Shown here: one piece after another, positions 13,652-25,927 of the stretch
How positions within the stretch are numbered: the first letter of the stretch is position 1
Layout of the letters: every line of letters starts with the position of its first letter
Assembly (NCBI GenBank): GCA_037957365.1
Contig: JARHVA010000021.1
Coordinates: 7,007,501-7,071,500 of the forward strand
Direction of reading: 5' to 3'
DNA length: 64,000 bases
Source: Torreya grandis
Taxonomy: Eukaryota; Streptophyta; Pinopsida; Cupressales; Taxaceae
Translations under genes and position numbers: made by a program
Notes under the pieces: model-generated
Told to the model about the DNA's origin: nothing
What the model saw: only the letters and a program-made list of their open reading frames with translations
Database searches by the model: none

Positions 13652-14727
13652 TGTAGACACTTAGTTTTGACCAATTTTATGTCTAACTTAAGATTCAATT
13701 CAATTTATAGCACATGATGTAATTTGATCTTAAAAATCATATGAATGACCAAATTCATATGTATACAGGATTTAATTACTAGTAAACATGTTGAAGCTTG
13801 CTTATTTGGGGTATTACCTTGTATGCACTAATAATATAGTTTGGTTTTAACCCTAATCAAATTATGATCTAGTAATTTGACACTTTTGGCCTGTCAAGCT
13901 ATGAATTAAAAACATTTAAAAAAATTTTCAAAATAAAAAAAACACTAAGCAAGATTAATTACATTATAAATCTTAATTAACTCACCTAAATAAAAATTCC
14001 ACATTGAATTAGTGAATTTAATTTATCAAAAAATGATTTTTAGCCAAATATGAAGTCAAAGTTTAAAGGAGCTAATCAAGTAATTTATTAATTCCTAAAT
14101 ATTCTAAAAATATGAGTCATAACCTCACAAATATATAAAGTGAATTGTCATGCCTCATAAATATCTAAAACTGAGGTCTTAAGACTTCATGAGTCCTTTG
14201 ACCCAACCCAAAATTATCCTGAATCAACCTAGGTTATTTTAGACTCAACCAAAGTTAGAATTTAACCTAACCTCCATAGGGTTAACATTAGATCCTATAG
14301 CTATAAATACAAGTTTCCACACAACATGCTAAGAATATTTTGTGTGTAACGTTATTATATATAAATGCCTTCAAGAAGCAATTGAGAGTGGTATTATAAT
14401 GCCCATTTTATGCTAACTTTCACACCATGGCACAAGTGACCATTGGAGAAATGATACCACCATGGATAAAAATTGACAAGAGTATTTAATGTCATACACT
14501 GAGCATGAAAATCCATTTCCCAATAATTGGACATCAAATTTGACAAAGGAGGTAAAACACTTGTGTTATTTTTTATCTTTATTTTGTGATCTTGTTCATT
14601 ATGTTATGCTTCCCTAGTTCTTGGGCAAGAGTGCTTAGTTCTAGTGTATTGTTATGCATGAATTTTATCATTTTGACTAACAAATAACTAATCAAAATTT
14701 ATGTGCTCTCCAGACTCCTAAGATATA
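13652..14727 (+). repeat. 5' LTR of Tat1
   Basis: Begins TGTAGACACTTAGTTTTGACC and ends AGATATA (AGATACA in the 3' LTR). Aligns along its length with 27594-28666 and more weakly with the Tat3 LTR at 54775-55811. Shared marks are GGGGTATTA, CAAATTATGA and the TATA region. The short frames in it are not genes. Confidence 0.88.
14302..14309 (+). promoter_or_regulatory. TATA box of the Tat LTR
   Basis: TATAAATA in the context CTATAAATACAAG, about 650 bases into the LTR. The same context occurs in the Tat3 LTR (GCTATAAATAAGAGG near 55420), while the Tat1 3' LTR has lost it. It is the likely core promoter of the element. Confidence 0.65.
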
Positions 14728-14730
14728 TAA

Positions 14731-14748
14731 TGGTGTGATTGGTGGGTC
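14731..14748 (+). other. Primer binding site of Tat1
   Basis: TGGTGTGATTGGTGGGTC lies three bases after the LTR. The Tat3 copy has TGGCATGTCCAATGGGACC in the same position after its LTR. It resembles loosely the tRNA-Asp site TGGCGCCGTTGCC used by Tat and Athila elements, but the match is too weak to fix the primer tRNA. Confidence 0.5.
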
Positions 14749-14849
14749 CACATATCCCATATGGAAAAGGAAAATGATGTAAAACCTTTATTTTTTCTAA
14801 AAAAACATTTAATTCTTCAAATTTTGATGCTTAGAAATCCCATCATTCT

Positions 14850-15080
14850 AATTTTCTTGTAATTGGTAGCTTCACCCTATCTAATGTTGGTTTTTCCATT
14901 CCCATGTTCTATTTACAATATCTATTTATGCAAAAATAATGGCTTCAAAATGATAGTTTTAACCTATTAAATGGAGACCTCACTATCTAAAAATGATGGA
15001 TTCAACCCTGCTAAATAATGACATCATTGGGTAAATTTCCATTTGATTTTGGTAACTTTGCTTATTTTCAACCTATAATT
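14850..15080 (+). repeat. Leader array of short motifs
   Basis: Units of about 25-35 bases resembling 'AATGATGGATTCAACC' and 'AATTGGTAACTTCA' recur several times just after the primer site. Arrays with the same theme follow the Tat3 primer site (55955-56142, continued at 60330-60490). Function unknown. Confidence 0.5.
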
Positions 15081-16239
15081 GGTAACTTCATGAAATATAA
15101 TAAAAGTCTTCATCTTTTTTAATGATGAATTCACTAAATTATAGTCTATCTGTGTTTGTGTTCTTAGGAAATTAATAGATTTGTTAAAAATGGTTGCTTT
15201 ACTCTTTTGCATAAATGGTTGCTTGGCTTTGTGTTTTAAAAAAATTAAGAGATCAAAATGGAATGTTGTTTATTGATTTGATTTTTGGCCTAAAGATAAT
15301 TACACCCCCTAAATTTTTTGAAGCAGCCAAGGTGGAGAGAGAGAGAAGCCTAAACACTTCTAATTATCACATATACTTTTTTTTGGTGCTTAACAAACAA
15401 CATAATCAAACTTGTCTTTTAGTGATTTGAAATTTTTTAAAAGTGAAAAGAATGCCAAGGGGTCAAAATTTCAATCACATTTGAGTTATTTCTATTAAAA
15501 AGAACATACACTTTAGTTAGGGATCTTAATAAATTTTTCACTTTTTTTGTTTTTTACTTGTTTCAAAGTTCATAGATTAAATTCTTTGTTTGTGGTAAAC
15601 CAAAAATTATAGAGTGTATACTCTCCCCCATCCCCTACAAGAAACTCAGGTGACCAAAAGTGCTTGGTTTATTACCTTGTTTCTTTAGTCTTATTGAAAA
15701 CAATGTCGCATATGCTCTCCTCAAGCTCCAAGTGACTTGAGTGAACCAAAAACAACCTCTAAATTTTTTTCAATTTATTTTATTGCAATTATCTTGTGGG
15801 CAAGAGTCTATTTCTTCCTCACAAGTTCTTTAGTGTTGCATTGACATGGGGTTTCATCTCTTAGCATCATACCAACCCCACTCCACCATGGGGTATATAA
15901 ATTAGGCATGTGATACTAGGATTTCTAGGGGGTTGAGTGGCTAGAATATCTAATCCTAATTAAAATCTAGGTTAAGTCTTACTAAACATTGGACTTCACT
16001 AAGCAATATACGGTAGAAGTCATTGTGCAAAGGAATAGACCTTTGCATAGCATGTTAACGAGTATGAATCTAATTGACATGATTTTTCCCTTGTCTTAGC
16101 CACACTTGAGACCATTTAGTGCATTTAAAAATTTCTTGATTTTAGTCAACCCCACTTACCATGAAATGTATTTCCAAATGTCGAGTGCTCCTCACTCTAA
16201 GTTCGAGCCATCAATGAAATGCCACCATCATCTACCTTG
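15081..16239 (+). other. Tat1 leader, no coding domain readable
   Basis: Contains AACTCAGGTGACCAAAAG near 15645, resembling Tat3 sequence near 60785 (AAATTGGGTGATCCAAAAAG). No gag or protease motif could be read. The small frame at 15215-15430 is not recognised. The gag-to-RT part seems to have been lost by deletion. Confidence 0.45.
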
Positions 16240-18622
16240 AAGTATCTTCATAGTTTTCAAGGTAAGATCCAATCAATTTAACACTTGATATCATAGTTGG
16301 ATGATAAATGCCACTAATTTACATACTTATTGAAGAAGGGCATTACTTTTTCCTATAATGAAGAGTGCCAAAAAACATTTAATCATCTTAAGGAATATCT
16401 TACTAATCCACCTATTTTATTACTACCCACACTGAACAAGCCATTACTATTTTACCTGTCAATGACTGAAAATGTCCTAAGAGGACTTTTGGCACAACAT
16501 GACGAATAGGTAAAAAATCATGCCATGCTTATTTGATTTCAACATGGTCACATATGAAAATAATTATACTCTAATTGAAAAACCCTATTTAACAATGGTT
16601 TTCATAGCCCAAAAATTGTGTCATTACATGCTGAACAATAAGACCATTGTTATTGACAAAGTAGATATACTTAGGTATCTACTTTCCAAAATATCTCTGT
16701 ATGTATTTATGGAAAAATAGATCATACTTTTGAGTAAGTTTGAAATTGAATATGCTAGTAAAAAATCCATTAAGGGGCAAGTACTCATAGATTAGCTTGT
16801 ATAAGCTCCTCTTCATGATATTCAAACTGTTACATTTGTATTTCTAGATGAGCCCATTATGATTGTCATAAAAGTAGAAGCATCTCGTGAGGTAGAACAA
16901 TAGAAGATGTAATTTGATGTTTCTTTCACAGCTCATGGATCATGCACCATAATATTATTTGCTATGCCATAAGGGGATCTTATTAACAAGTCATTTTGCA
17001 TTAGATTTACCTATACCAATAACATGGTTGAGTACAAAACACTCATTTCAAGAAATTACCAATAGTATAGTGGAACATCCAACATTTACTGGTGTATGGT
17101 GAGTCAAAGTTAATGATCAATAAGGCCATAGACTAGTACCAAACTAAGGACAAGAAGCTATTACCCTATAAAGATATGGTTGATACTGTTAATCAATTGA
17201 TATGCAATATTAATTTTGAAAGAATACTTCAATCCAATAACATAACAACTGATGTTATATCCACTATTGGATCCATGATGCAATATTAAGAGAAAGGGAC
17301 TATCAATTTCTTGTAGAACATATTTTAGTGTTGGCACATGAACAATCAATGATTGAGATGGTTTGTGACATTGTTGGTCCCACATATCCATGGTATTCTG
17401 AGATATATGCATATTTATATGACCAAACTATGCCCCCTAACCTATCATGTAAGAAATATAAAGCCTTCATCCATAAATTCTCTTGTTATACACTACTTGG
17501 ACCAAACTTGTATCATAAAATTTATGATGAAAATCTAATTCATTATTTAAATTTGATAGAATCTAGATTAGTGTTGAGGGAAATTCATGAAAGAGTGTGT
17601 GGATCCCACACCAGTGGGTCAATCTTAACCAAAATGTTATTGTGTACTAGTTATTACTAGTTGACTATGGAAGTAGATGCAGTTGCATATGTGAAAAGGT
17701 GTGTAAAGTGTTAGAAGCATGCTAATATGATTCATGCTCCATCCAAGGCACTCAAATCATTAAAAACCCCATGGTCATTCTAAATGTGGGGACTTGACCT
17801 CATAAGGAAGATAAATCCCACATCTTCAGATGGCCATAAACATGTCCTAACTACAACTGAATACTTTACTAAGTGGGTGGAAGCCATTCCTCTCACTTAC
17901 ATAATTGGTAAATAGATATCCAAATTATTATTCAACCATCTTATCTACTATTATGGTATCCCCTTCAACACTATATCTAATAATGGTTGATCATTTAAGA
18001 ACAAAGATGTGAAAGCACTTTGTACCCAATACCATATCAAAGAAAATTTCTCTACTACCTATTACCTACAAGGTAATGATAGAGCTCAGGCTTCTAACAA
18101 AACTATTATCAATATTTTGAAGAATATTGTCAATAATGTTGGTTATAATTGGCACTCGTAGTTGTTTAATGCCCTCTAGGCCTACTGTACCACATTTTGT
18201 ACTCTAATAAGAGTTACCCTTTATTCACTTGTTTAAGGCACTTAGGCCTTTATTATTGTTAAGATCAATTTTTTTCTCTCTAAATTTCACTATAGTACAT
18301 CATCGACGATGAAGACTATAGAGTAGTTCACTTACAAGAGCTATATTTTCTTGATCGAAAGAACATCAACACCTTGAATAATCTCCAGAAAAATTAGAAC
18401 AAATTAAGAGGTCAATAAAATAGGCATGTTAAGCACCAAAAATTTGATCTTGGTAACCTTGTGTTAAAAGAAAATCAAGAGATTGTCAATGTCAAGAAAA
18501 ATAAAAAAGGAAAGTTTCAACCAAATTCATTATGGCCTTATGTAGTTATTACTATCTAAGGCTTGTCATGTTAGAAGAAGATGAACTTGATGAACATAAT
18601 TCACTTCAAACATTTTGACACT
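16240..18622 (+). pseudogene. Tat pol remnant: RT thumb, RNase H, integrase
   Basis: Read over several frames with many stops. RT thumb near 16330-16500 (NEECQKTFNHLKEYLTNPP, then a GLLAQ motif). RNase H near 16930-17180 (TNNMVEYKTLI and VYGESKLMINKA). Integrase zinc-binding region 17560-17720 (EIHERVCGSHTSG, then YVKRCVKC), giving the two His and two Cys. Integrase core near 17790-18130 (WGLDLIRKINPTSSDGHKH, FTKWVEAIPL, KALCTQYHIKENFSTTYY). Of the DDE triad the first Asp is present, the second reads Asn (SNNG) and the Glu reads Gln (RAQASNK), so it was inactive apart from the stops. The C-terminal part (HVKHQKFDLGNLVLK, HFKHFDT) ends near 18622. The sequence fits the Tat lineage. Confidence 0.85.
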
Positions 18623-18936
18623 TGAATGACTCAAATTATTATATACAAATATCATTTAAGTTATACCACTTTAAACCTATTCTTTGTACTATACCCTACA
18701 CTAATCTAAAAATGCCATTAACTCCTTGCCATCCAGTTCTTTTTACCTGGCCCTACCTATTAAGTTTTGCCTTGGTTTTGATTCATTTATACTTTGGGTG
18801 CATTTAATGGTTAATGACATATTCAGTTCCAAAATTTGTTTTATATCTAAACATTTGAATGGCAATATATAAAATAGTATGATAGTGGTCCTGACAATTT
18901 CATCTTTCATTTGTTATTACATTTACTACATGTGCT

Positions 18937-19022
18937 ACTAATTATAACTACCTATGGGAAAATTAGTATCACTAACCCTTTGATATTTTTTCCTAATTAT
19001 AACCACCTTTGGGGAAATTAGG
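18937..19022 (+). repeat. Hairpin pair with ATAACYACCTTTGGGAAA loop
   Basis: Two units share the loop core ATAAC(T/C)ACCT(A/T)TGGG. The first has stems ACTAATT (18937-18943) and AATTAGT (18961-18967). The second has TCCTAATT (18991-18998) and AATTAGGA (19016-19023). The stems differ but each pairs with its own partner. Further units are at 27045-27330. Confidence 0.75.
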
Positions 19023-19220
19023 AACAATACCTTTACCATGCACTATCACATCACATTGATATTAATGTTTCCATATCTTTCCATTTACCTATACCTAACC
19101 TTGTTGGTACTTAATTAGATGACTTTTGTGTAGGAAAAAATATAGTGACTTGAGGTTATGTTAGACTATGTAATCATCACTTGATTCACATTAAGGTTAT
19201 CTCAATCACCCCTTTGTCAT

Positions 19221-20090
19221 GCTCTCATCATTTTGAAAGAATTTATAAACAATGCTCTCATTATTTTATGAGTATTTTAAGATTTTAATACTCTCACCAT
19301 TTAGTGAGTGGGATAATTATATTTCTCTTGATTCTCCATTGAGTTTAGATACCTATAAAATCTCAAAAACATTTGAAAATTTTCAAAAATCCTAAAAAAC
19401 ACAAAATCATAAAAAATTGGTTAAAATTTCCATGAGATATATAAAACCATCAAATGTTTTTAGGATCGACCATTTTATCTATTAAGCTTCATTTCTAAGC
19501 CACCTTGTCATTTTTCCTCCCACTTCTAGGAGAACTACATCAGCTTGAAGTCTACATGAACTATGTAGGCATTACTTAGATACATGGGGTATATCAGATT
19601 AGATTAGCCACCTTCCTTTCTTCTTTAACCATCTTATTTGCCTTAAGGATTTTGAGATTCCTAGCTATTTCATAAGTAACCACTTGTCCTTTAGTTTCCC
19701 TATCCTTATTGGCCTTAGTCTTATTCTCTCATCATTTTATGATTTCATGTTGTGAGAATTGTGTATTCAAATTTGATGCAATAATGATCACTTGTATTTT
19801 CTTATGCTCTCACCATTTTGAGAGAAAATTTTTATTTAAACACTCACTATTTTTTGAGAAACCATTGCCTATGCTCTCACCATTTTTTGATATCATTCTC
19901 ATTCTAAGCCATAGATTTAATAAACACTTCAAATTATAAATTTAGTTCATTAGTGGATACTCATATCTTGACTCTTAGTGTGGTTTTAGCCTAAACCATG
20001 CTCTTATACTTGCATGAATTGTTTGTGTTGACACTTTTATGACTGTGAATGTCATCCCTCTCTTTTCCTATGCACTCACCATTTAAGAAG
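19221..20090 (+). repeat. Array of CTCTCACCATTTTGAGAG hairpins
   Basis: At least eight scattered units of the form CTC(T)CAYCATTT..GAG. The clearest, 19807-19824, has a perfect 6-bp stem CTCTCA/TGAGAG around CCATTT. Others have CTCAC/GTGAG (near 19291) and CTCAT/ATGAG (near 19254); several near 19727, 19871 and 20069 have partly lost the second arm. They lie between integrase and the antisense PMD pseudogene. Confidence 0.7.
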
Positions 20091-20529
20091 ACCATTCCCA
20101 TTTTCTTATAGAAGTCAATCATGTTTTATTATCATCATTTTTATTCTATCCCATATTCTGGGGGAACTACATTTGGCCTGAAGTTCATATTGGATTTTGT
20201 ACCCATGGAATTATGTAGGCAATGTCCACTTGCCTAGTGAATCTAAAGTTAGCTCGGTTACCCCTTGCGTTTCTTTTATCCCACTCATTTTTTTTGTTTT
20301 GTTTTGTTTTCTCCTATATCTTAGGGGCAATGATTTTTTTTCCATCTTGTTGCTGTCATTGCTTCTGATAGACTAAGGGAAATGTTTGCCATCTTGTTTG
20401 TGTCATTGTTCCCTATATCCTAAGGGCAACCTTGTGCATTTTATTATTATGTTTTTTTAATTGTATCCTTGTTACCTAGCTTAAGGGTCACCTTATCATC
20501 AAGAGTAATATCTATATCACACATGTACA

Positions 20530-21065
20530 AATGATTTGTATTATATTTGTATTAACATTGTGAATAACCATTATTTGTATATTGTTGTTTATTTATTTGG
20601 CTTTGTGTATTTAGAACAGTTTGTTTATTGCAATCTTCTTTGCTTTGGATTGTTTATTGGTTTTGATTTTTTTGTTTATATATATTTTTATTTTATTTGT
20701 TCATTCCTTTGTTTTTTTATTTTATTTGTCTTTATTTATTCTGTTTGTTTTGTCTTGATTATATTGTTTGTTTGTCTCTAATTTTTTGTTTTGTTTAAGT
20801 ATTGTATTTGTTTGTATCATGTTTGTGTGTTTTTTGGTTATTTTTTTGTTTTTATTGGTGTTTTATTATTTATTATTATTTTTTTAGTTGGTTGTTTATA
20901 TTTTTTGTAGTCTTAATTTTTGATTATGGCCTTGTTTGTTATTTTTTTTTTACAATTGAAAATGTTCATTCATTTGTTTGTTTTTATCTGTTTGTTTCAT
21001 TTGTTTGTTTCATTTTTTTTGTTTGTTTTTTTTATTTGTATTTTTTTCCTTTTTATTCCTTGGTT
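20530..21065. repeat. T/G-rich low-complexity tract
   Basis: Dominated by TTTG, TTTATTTG and T runs. The hydrophobic frames at 20536-20781 and 20802-21098 (rich in Phe, Cys, Tyr, Val) result from this composition and are not membrane proteins. Confidence 0.85.
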
Positions 21066-22449
21066 GCCATAGGGTTACTACATTTTATTTACACTTAAGT
21101 ATTGATTATCTATATCATATACTTAGGTTTTGAATGTTTGTATTTAGTCTTATACTTGATTTATTTGTTATATTTACACCTGAGATTTGATTGTTCATAT
21201 CTTATTCCTAGATTATTTATATTTACATTTAAACTAAGTTTTTAATGTTTAAGGTATGTATTGTCATATTATTTGTTCATAAATATGATGCATTATATCA
21301 CAAGCTACATCAAAATATAGGTACAAAAAGACTATCAAATCAATGCAATGGCAATACTTATCTGATATATCAAACTAGCCAATTACCCAAACACATGTTT
21401 GAATCCATGAGTAATTAACAAGAGTAGAAAAATGTTTTATTATATTTATATAGATGTGCATATTTGAATAAACATATAAGTCATAAAACATAATTAGATA
21501 ATAGAACATAGCAACATCTCATAATCACGACATAAACAATAGATGAAAGATCATACATGAGCATGAACATTAATACTGTTAAACATCCTTAATGCTAATC
21601 AATGATAAACATGAGATAAACAAGATAACACCATGGTATCATTTATATATATCCCCTATGTATTATGACATTTGAGATACATTGATATTCAGTTTTGGGT
21701 CCTTCAAGTCTGATGTACAAGTATATGATATTACTTATATATATCATAGTGGTGTCTCATAATACATAAATATGCAAATAAAGTAAGTAAAATGAAATAT
21801 GCCAATGCTGTGCCATAATGACAAAGTGCCAAGATCCTTGTGATCAACGTTGGCTCTATATGTCCATGGGACCTATGGCTAGAGGAGGCCCTTATGGCCC
21901 TAGTGGTCCTAGTAGTATTATTCATGGATGATGGATGGACTAACCTGAGGAACCTATAACATGAGTCCTAGTGTGAGATTGACTAGATATATTAACTTCC
22001 CTCTGTGTATCCCATACCTCAAATGAATCAACCTTTTGGTCCCTTGGTATGATCATCTTGTAGGATTGATGGTAGTAGGAGGCCTCATCCTAACTTGAAG
22101 GATCTCTAGAATAATATATGAAATATGACCTAAGTAATAGATCCTTGAGCCACACCCTACTCTCATTAGAGCCTATCAATAGTGACCAAAGATTGATCTT
22201 TATTGCTGATGACCTGATCCACCTCTATGGTAAACTAGCCCTACACCTGTACCATCTTATTTATCTCAAACTTTAGTCAGGTGATATCTGACTAAAGTCA
22301 AGTCATGTCATCATCCTTCATGTCCATGGTAATCTGTAAATTGGCTACCTACTTTTATAAGCCTACAATCTCCCCTATTTAAGATGTGATCTCTACCTCT
22401 AGCATACCTGTATCTCTATGTATTATAGATTTGATAGAAGGCCCTATCT
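21066..22449. other. Tat1 spacer, no domain recognised
   Basis: Minus-strand frames run on from the PMD pseudogene but match no family I can name. They could be the decayed C-terminal tail and 3' end of the antisense gene. Confidence 0.4.
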
Positions 22450-24000
22450 AGCCTAGATCAACATCAGCCATTGTAACCCCTACCATGCTAGGATCAACCA
22501 TAATTAAATATACGATGTCATCCCCACCATCTCCATCTCCATCACCATCACCATCTCTATCATCCCCAGCACCTCCATCTTCATCACTATCTCCTCCATT
22601 GAATCCATCATTATATTGTCACACTGCTCACCTCTACTTCTCTTATAGACGTTATTTCTACATCTTGGCCTTTATCTCCTTAATGTCCATATGCATTTTC
22701 CCCTACCTCTCCTATAACTATCAACCTTAGAGGACATACTTGTATCGATAAATATATATAGGATAGAGTGACCCTTATATCTTCTACTCCTCCTACATAA
22801 TCCTAGGCAACTCAATGAACACTCAAATAGATCATAGTGGCCACACCTCTCTAGATAATAGGAGTATCTTGATTAATATCTTATATCACATGGGAAAACC
22901 ACATAGGTCCCTTAGGTACATCCTGTGTAAACGTGAATTACTGAAGTAAACCATCAGAGTGGTACTCCTCAATAATATGGGACTATCTCTAGTCAGAAAG
23001 CATATAATCATCATATAGGCCATATATCATCCATCTCTAAACCACTACAGTTGGTATGTGAGTAAGACCTCGAAATGAAAAACTATGGTGTAAGATCTTC
23101 AAACATCTGATGATAAAATAAAATTTCCCCTTATGCTTGCACCTGCCTACTCTTGTTTAAGACCAGTCATGTGCCAATGGCTCCTTTAGGCTCCATGACT
23201 AGTGTTACCCTAATATTCACTGAATCAAAATGTGATCCCCTCCCCAAACCATTTGAATAGGGTAATCCCTAATGCAATGTCCACCATAATATGTTATCAA
23301 GTGTAGATCCCTATAAAGCTCTTTTAGGATAGCTGGCCCTCATGTAAAGCATGTAGACTCATAAAACATGCTACACACTATGCCTCCAAGTCCTATATAA
23401 AAGTACCAACCACTCTTATCAAGAAACAAGATACTACTGAAAATGGCCATGAGGAAAAATACCTACATGCAAATAAGAGCTAGTTGTGATAGGTCCCTAG
23501 CAGGTAAATCATCAGGTTAGTTGTCTATGTATCCCTATATAAGTTCTATATTAAACTTCCCCTAAAACATGGGGATACAATGGTAATTTACCAAGTCATT
23601 AATTACTACCTCCTACTATATTGGTGGTGTACAAAATAGTCTCCATCTACAATCAAAAACTTGAGGATATGCCAGATATGATCAAGTATCACAGTCATCT
23701 CTCCAGTAAGCAGATGGATCATACAAGTCTTATTTTGCTAGCACTCAGCTAGTGCACTTAAGCATGCTTAGTCAACTTGGATGACTATAATTCATGCCAC
23801 ATCATGAAGGTATAGCACCATTAAAAATTTAATTATACTCTCTATCCATATCTAAGGTGTCCATACAAATGTCATTCCCATCATGTCAAGATAGTTAGTC
23901 ACTCCTACAAACATAGATAAGTTAGCGTCAACCTCACTCTATACTCGTATATGAAATTAAGCCTAGCCTAATAAGCCTAATTAACCCTCTTCAAGAGGTC
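22450..24000 (-). pseudogene. Antisense plant-mobile-domain (MAIN-like) pseudogene
   Basis: On the minus strand near 23720-23650 a frame reads HLLTGEMTVILDHIWHIL followed by VDGD. This matches the signature of the plant mobile domain, roughly 'TFHLP.GEMT.TL.DV..LL.LPVDG'. Further downstream on the same strand, weaker segments in shifting frames resemble the rest of the domain. Near 22600-22500 the minus strand encodes an acidic Asp/Gly-rich stretch. Stops and frameshifts are frequent, so it is dead. PMD proteins include host nuclear proteins (MAIN, MAIL1) and proteins carried by transposons. Lying antisense between integrase and the 3' LTR, it looks like cargo of Tat1, comparable to the antisense extra ORFs known in Tat-lineage elements. 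Start and end are approximate. Confidence 0.65.
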
Positions 24001-24590
24001 AGACCCATGTTAGGTCCTTGAACCAACTATTTTTGTCTTCCAAAGTGAAGACATCATTTTTCTAAATGGCAAAGTCACTGTTTAAGTGATTTTACACCTT
24101 TTTAGGTGATATCATCATTTTCATTTTCACAAAAATGGTGACTTCACCTAAAAATGGGATAAATCACCATTTTGGATATTTCCTCCCAATTTTGGCATTT
24201 CTACCATTTCTAGGAATAACAACTTCGTATGAAGTCATCATTTTCCTTAGTAAAGCTGGCATTTTTCCTAAAATAAAAATGGTGACTTTGCCATTTTTAA
24301 ACTTAAAACTAGCATTAAATGCATGAAAAAGAGCATAAATTACTAAGTTGAAGTTACTCACCAATGGTTCATCATTGGGTAGATGCATGTGCTCTCTCAT
24401 GCACTCTAAAATGTGGTGTTTTTCTCCTTTGTAGACCATTTTTATCTGTTCAATGCAAATAAAATTAGAGGTTAGAAAATCCAATAGGCTAGGGTGAAAA
24501 TGAATTATTTTTCACCCTAGGAGTGAATATATAGCTAAAAGAAAATTTGAATTTTTACCCCCTTGGGCCTATAGTTCATCTTCACCGAAT
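23825..24590 (-). repeat. Direct repeat, copy 1 (PMD upstream region)
   Basis: Aligns with 25928-26690. It covers the presumed N-terminal end of the PMD frame and the sequence upstream of it on the minus strand. It contains an 11-bp inverted repeat, TTTTTAGGTGA (24099-24109) and TCACCTAAAAA (24144-24154). Shared landmarks: GGTTCATCATTGGGT and GGCTAGGGTGAAAATGAAT. Confidence 0.8.
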
Positions 24591-24779
24591 AAATTATCTT
24601 GACAATGTATATGATCTTTCCCATATTTTTACTACATAGCATTAGATGTATGGGACTCACATCTTGAATTTTCTTGGTAAATGTAAAGACATTTTCCCTA
24701 ATTTCCCCTACTATTATATTAAAAATGGTATATCTTTTAGCTTATAGAAGGATGTCTAGTGTAGTGTGGGTCCTCTTTG

Positions 24780-25560
24780 AAATCATTATTCCTTCAACAT
24801 TTTAGAAGATTGCTTTTCAAACCTATCGACACCACTAGTTTTTTAATACTGGGTTGAAACACAAAGTATATGGGTCCTAAGAGAAGATTAAAAAATCCAA
24901 GTCTTTTGACAACCAATCATTCCTCTCTTTTTTTCATTTCTTTCAACCTCTTCCTAAACTCTCACGATATCAGTAGCTCAGAAGAAATCGATGGATTAAA
25001 ATGGAATGGAGATGCTTCTAGATTATTTTTGGTGAAACAAGATATAATAAATTAATATACCAATATGTCCCATGGAAAAAATATGGATCCCTTAAGGACT
25101 TCCTAAAGCTAATGTAAATATGTGGATTATCATTAAGATGAAATAATTTTTATGGGATATATTTCAAAGGAATGGTTTATAGGGGCCCTCATGGTGCATC
25201 GTATATAAAGATAATTTGGTCTTAGTTATTTAATAAAATGAATAAACTTTAGGTAGAAGATATTTCTATTTAGGATATTTTGATTAATTAGACAAAAGGA
25301 GGAGGGGATCAAATTAGAAGTATTTGGGCTATGGCCACATTTTTAATAATCTAGAGCTTATGTAAAGAAATAAATAATAAAGTCTTTAAGAACATGTCCC
25401 TCTTTGAATAAATCCTTACTCTTAAGATTAGGGTGTTTCTTCAAGAGGTTTTTAAGGCTAAATTTCCACCTCAAAAAAATAAAATCACCAAAGAAGAATG
25501 CCATATCCTATTGAAATGGAATTTATTAAAACACAACTTCAACCTACCTCTTTAAATGAG
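24780..25560 (+). pseudogene. L1-type LINE 3'-end remnant
   Basis: Plus-strand frames with stops read GLKWNGDASRLFLVK, then GGGDQIRSIWAMATFLII, SLCKEINNKVFKNMSL and CHILLKWN. This matches the region after the RT in plant L1-type LINEs, typically '..IWALLPHF..WGIWKERNNRIF...' followed by an 'LLKWN' segment. No RT catalytic motif remains and no poly(A) tail was found, so the ends are uncertain. It lies between the two direct repeats in the Tat1 spacer. Confidence 0.6.
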
Positions 25561-25927
25561 CAAAAGGTAGATTACATATGGAACATATAAATTTCATTGT
25601 GTTGGTGCTTAACATCACACTCAAGTATGTCTGATTATCTCGAATGGCTGGCATGTATGTGAATGAAGGAATAATAAGAAGAATGCATCAATTATATTAT
25701 TCAACAACAAGTAATAAATATATACAAAATGGAAATGGTTATTCATTTCAATAACAAATGGTTTAACTACCAATCATTATAATAGATTGCACTAACTATG
25801 AACTAATCACTATGTTAATAAACTAGTCACTAACCTATAGTAATAGAATGGTGAACTATTATGTTAACAATGTAATATCTCTAACTTATGCTAACAGTGA
25901 AATAATGAAGGTTCAACACTTTTAAAA
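25561..25927. other. Unclassified insert between direct repeats
   Basis: A TGTTGGTGCTTAACATC sequence near 25599 resembles an LTR start. It is followed by repeats of ACTA-type words (ACTAACTATG, CTAATCACTA, CTAGTCACTAAC). No coding potential and no matching end were found. Confidence 0.3.

Noticed and set aside
17328..17660. 110-aa ORF as a possible host gene
   Set aside because: It is the end of RNase H and the integrase zinc-binding region of Tat1, with the frame continuing past its stop.
19221..20090. CRISPR-like array of spaced short repeats
   Set aside because: Spacing and repeats are irregular, the repeats are diverged, and the DNA is a plant retrotransposon; the hairpin reading fits better.
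20536..21098. Two hydrophobic ORFs resembling membrane proteins
   Set aside because: Produced by TTTG/TTTATTTG low-complexity DNA.
22485..22730. Ser-Pro repeat ORF (plus)
   Set aside because: It lies opposite the Asp/Gly-rich antisense stretch of the PMD pseudogene and results from a CCATCA-type repeat.
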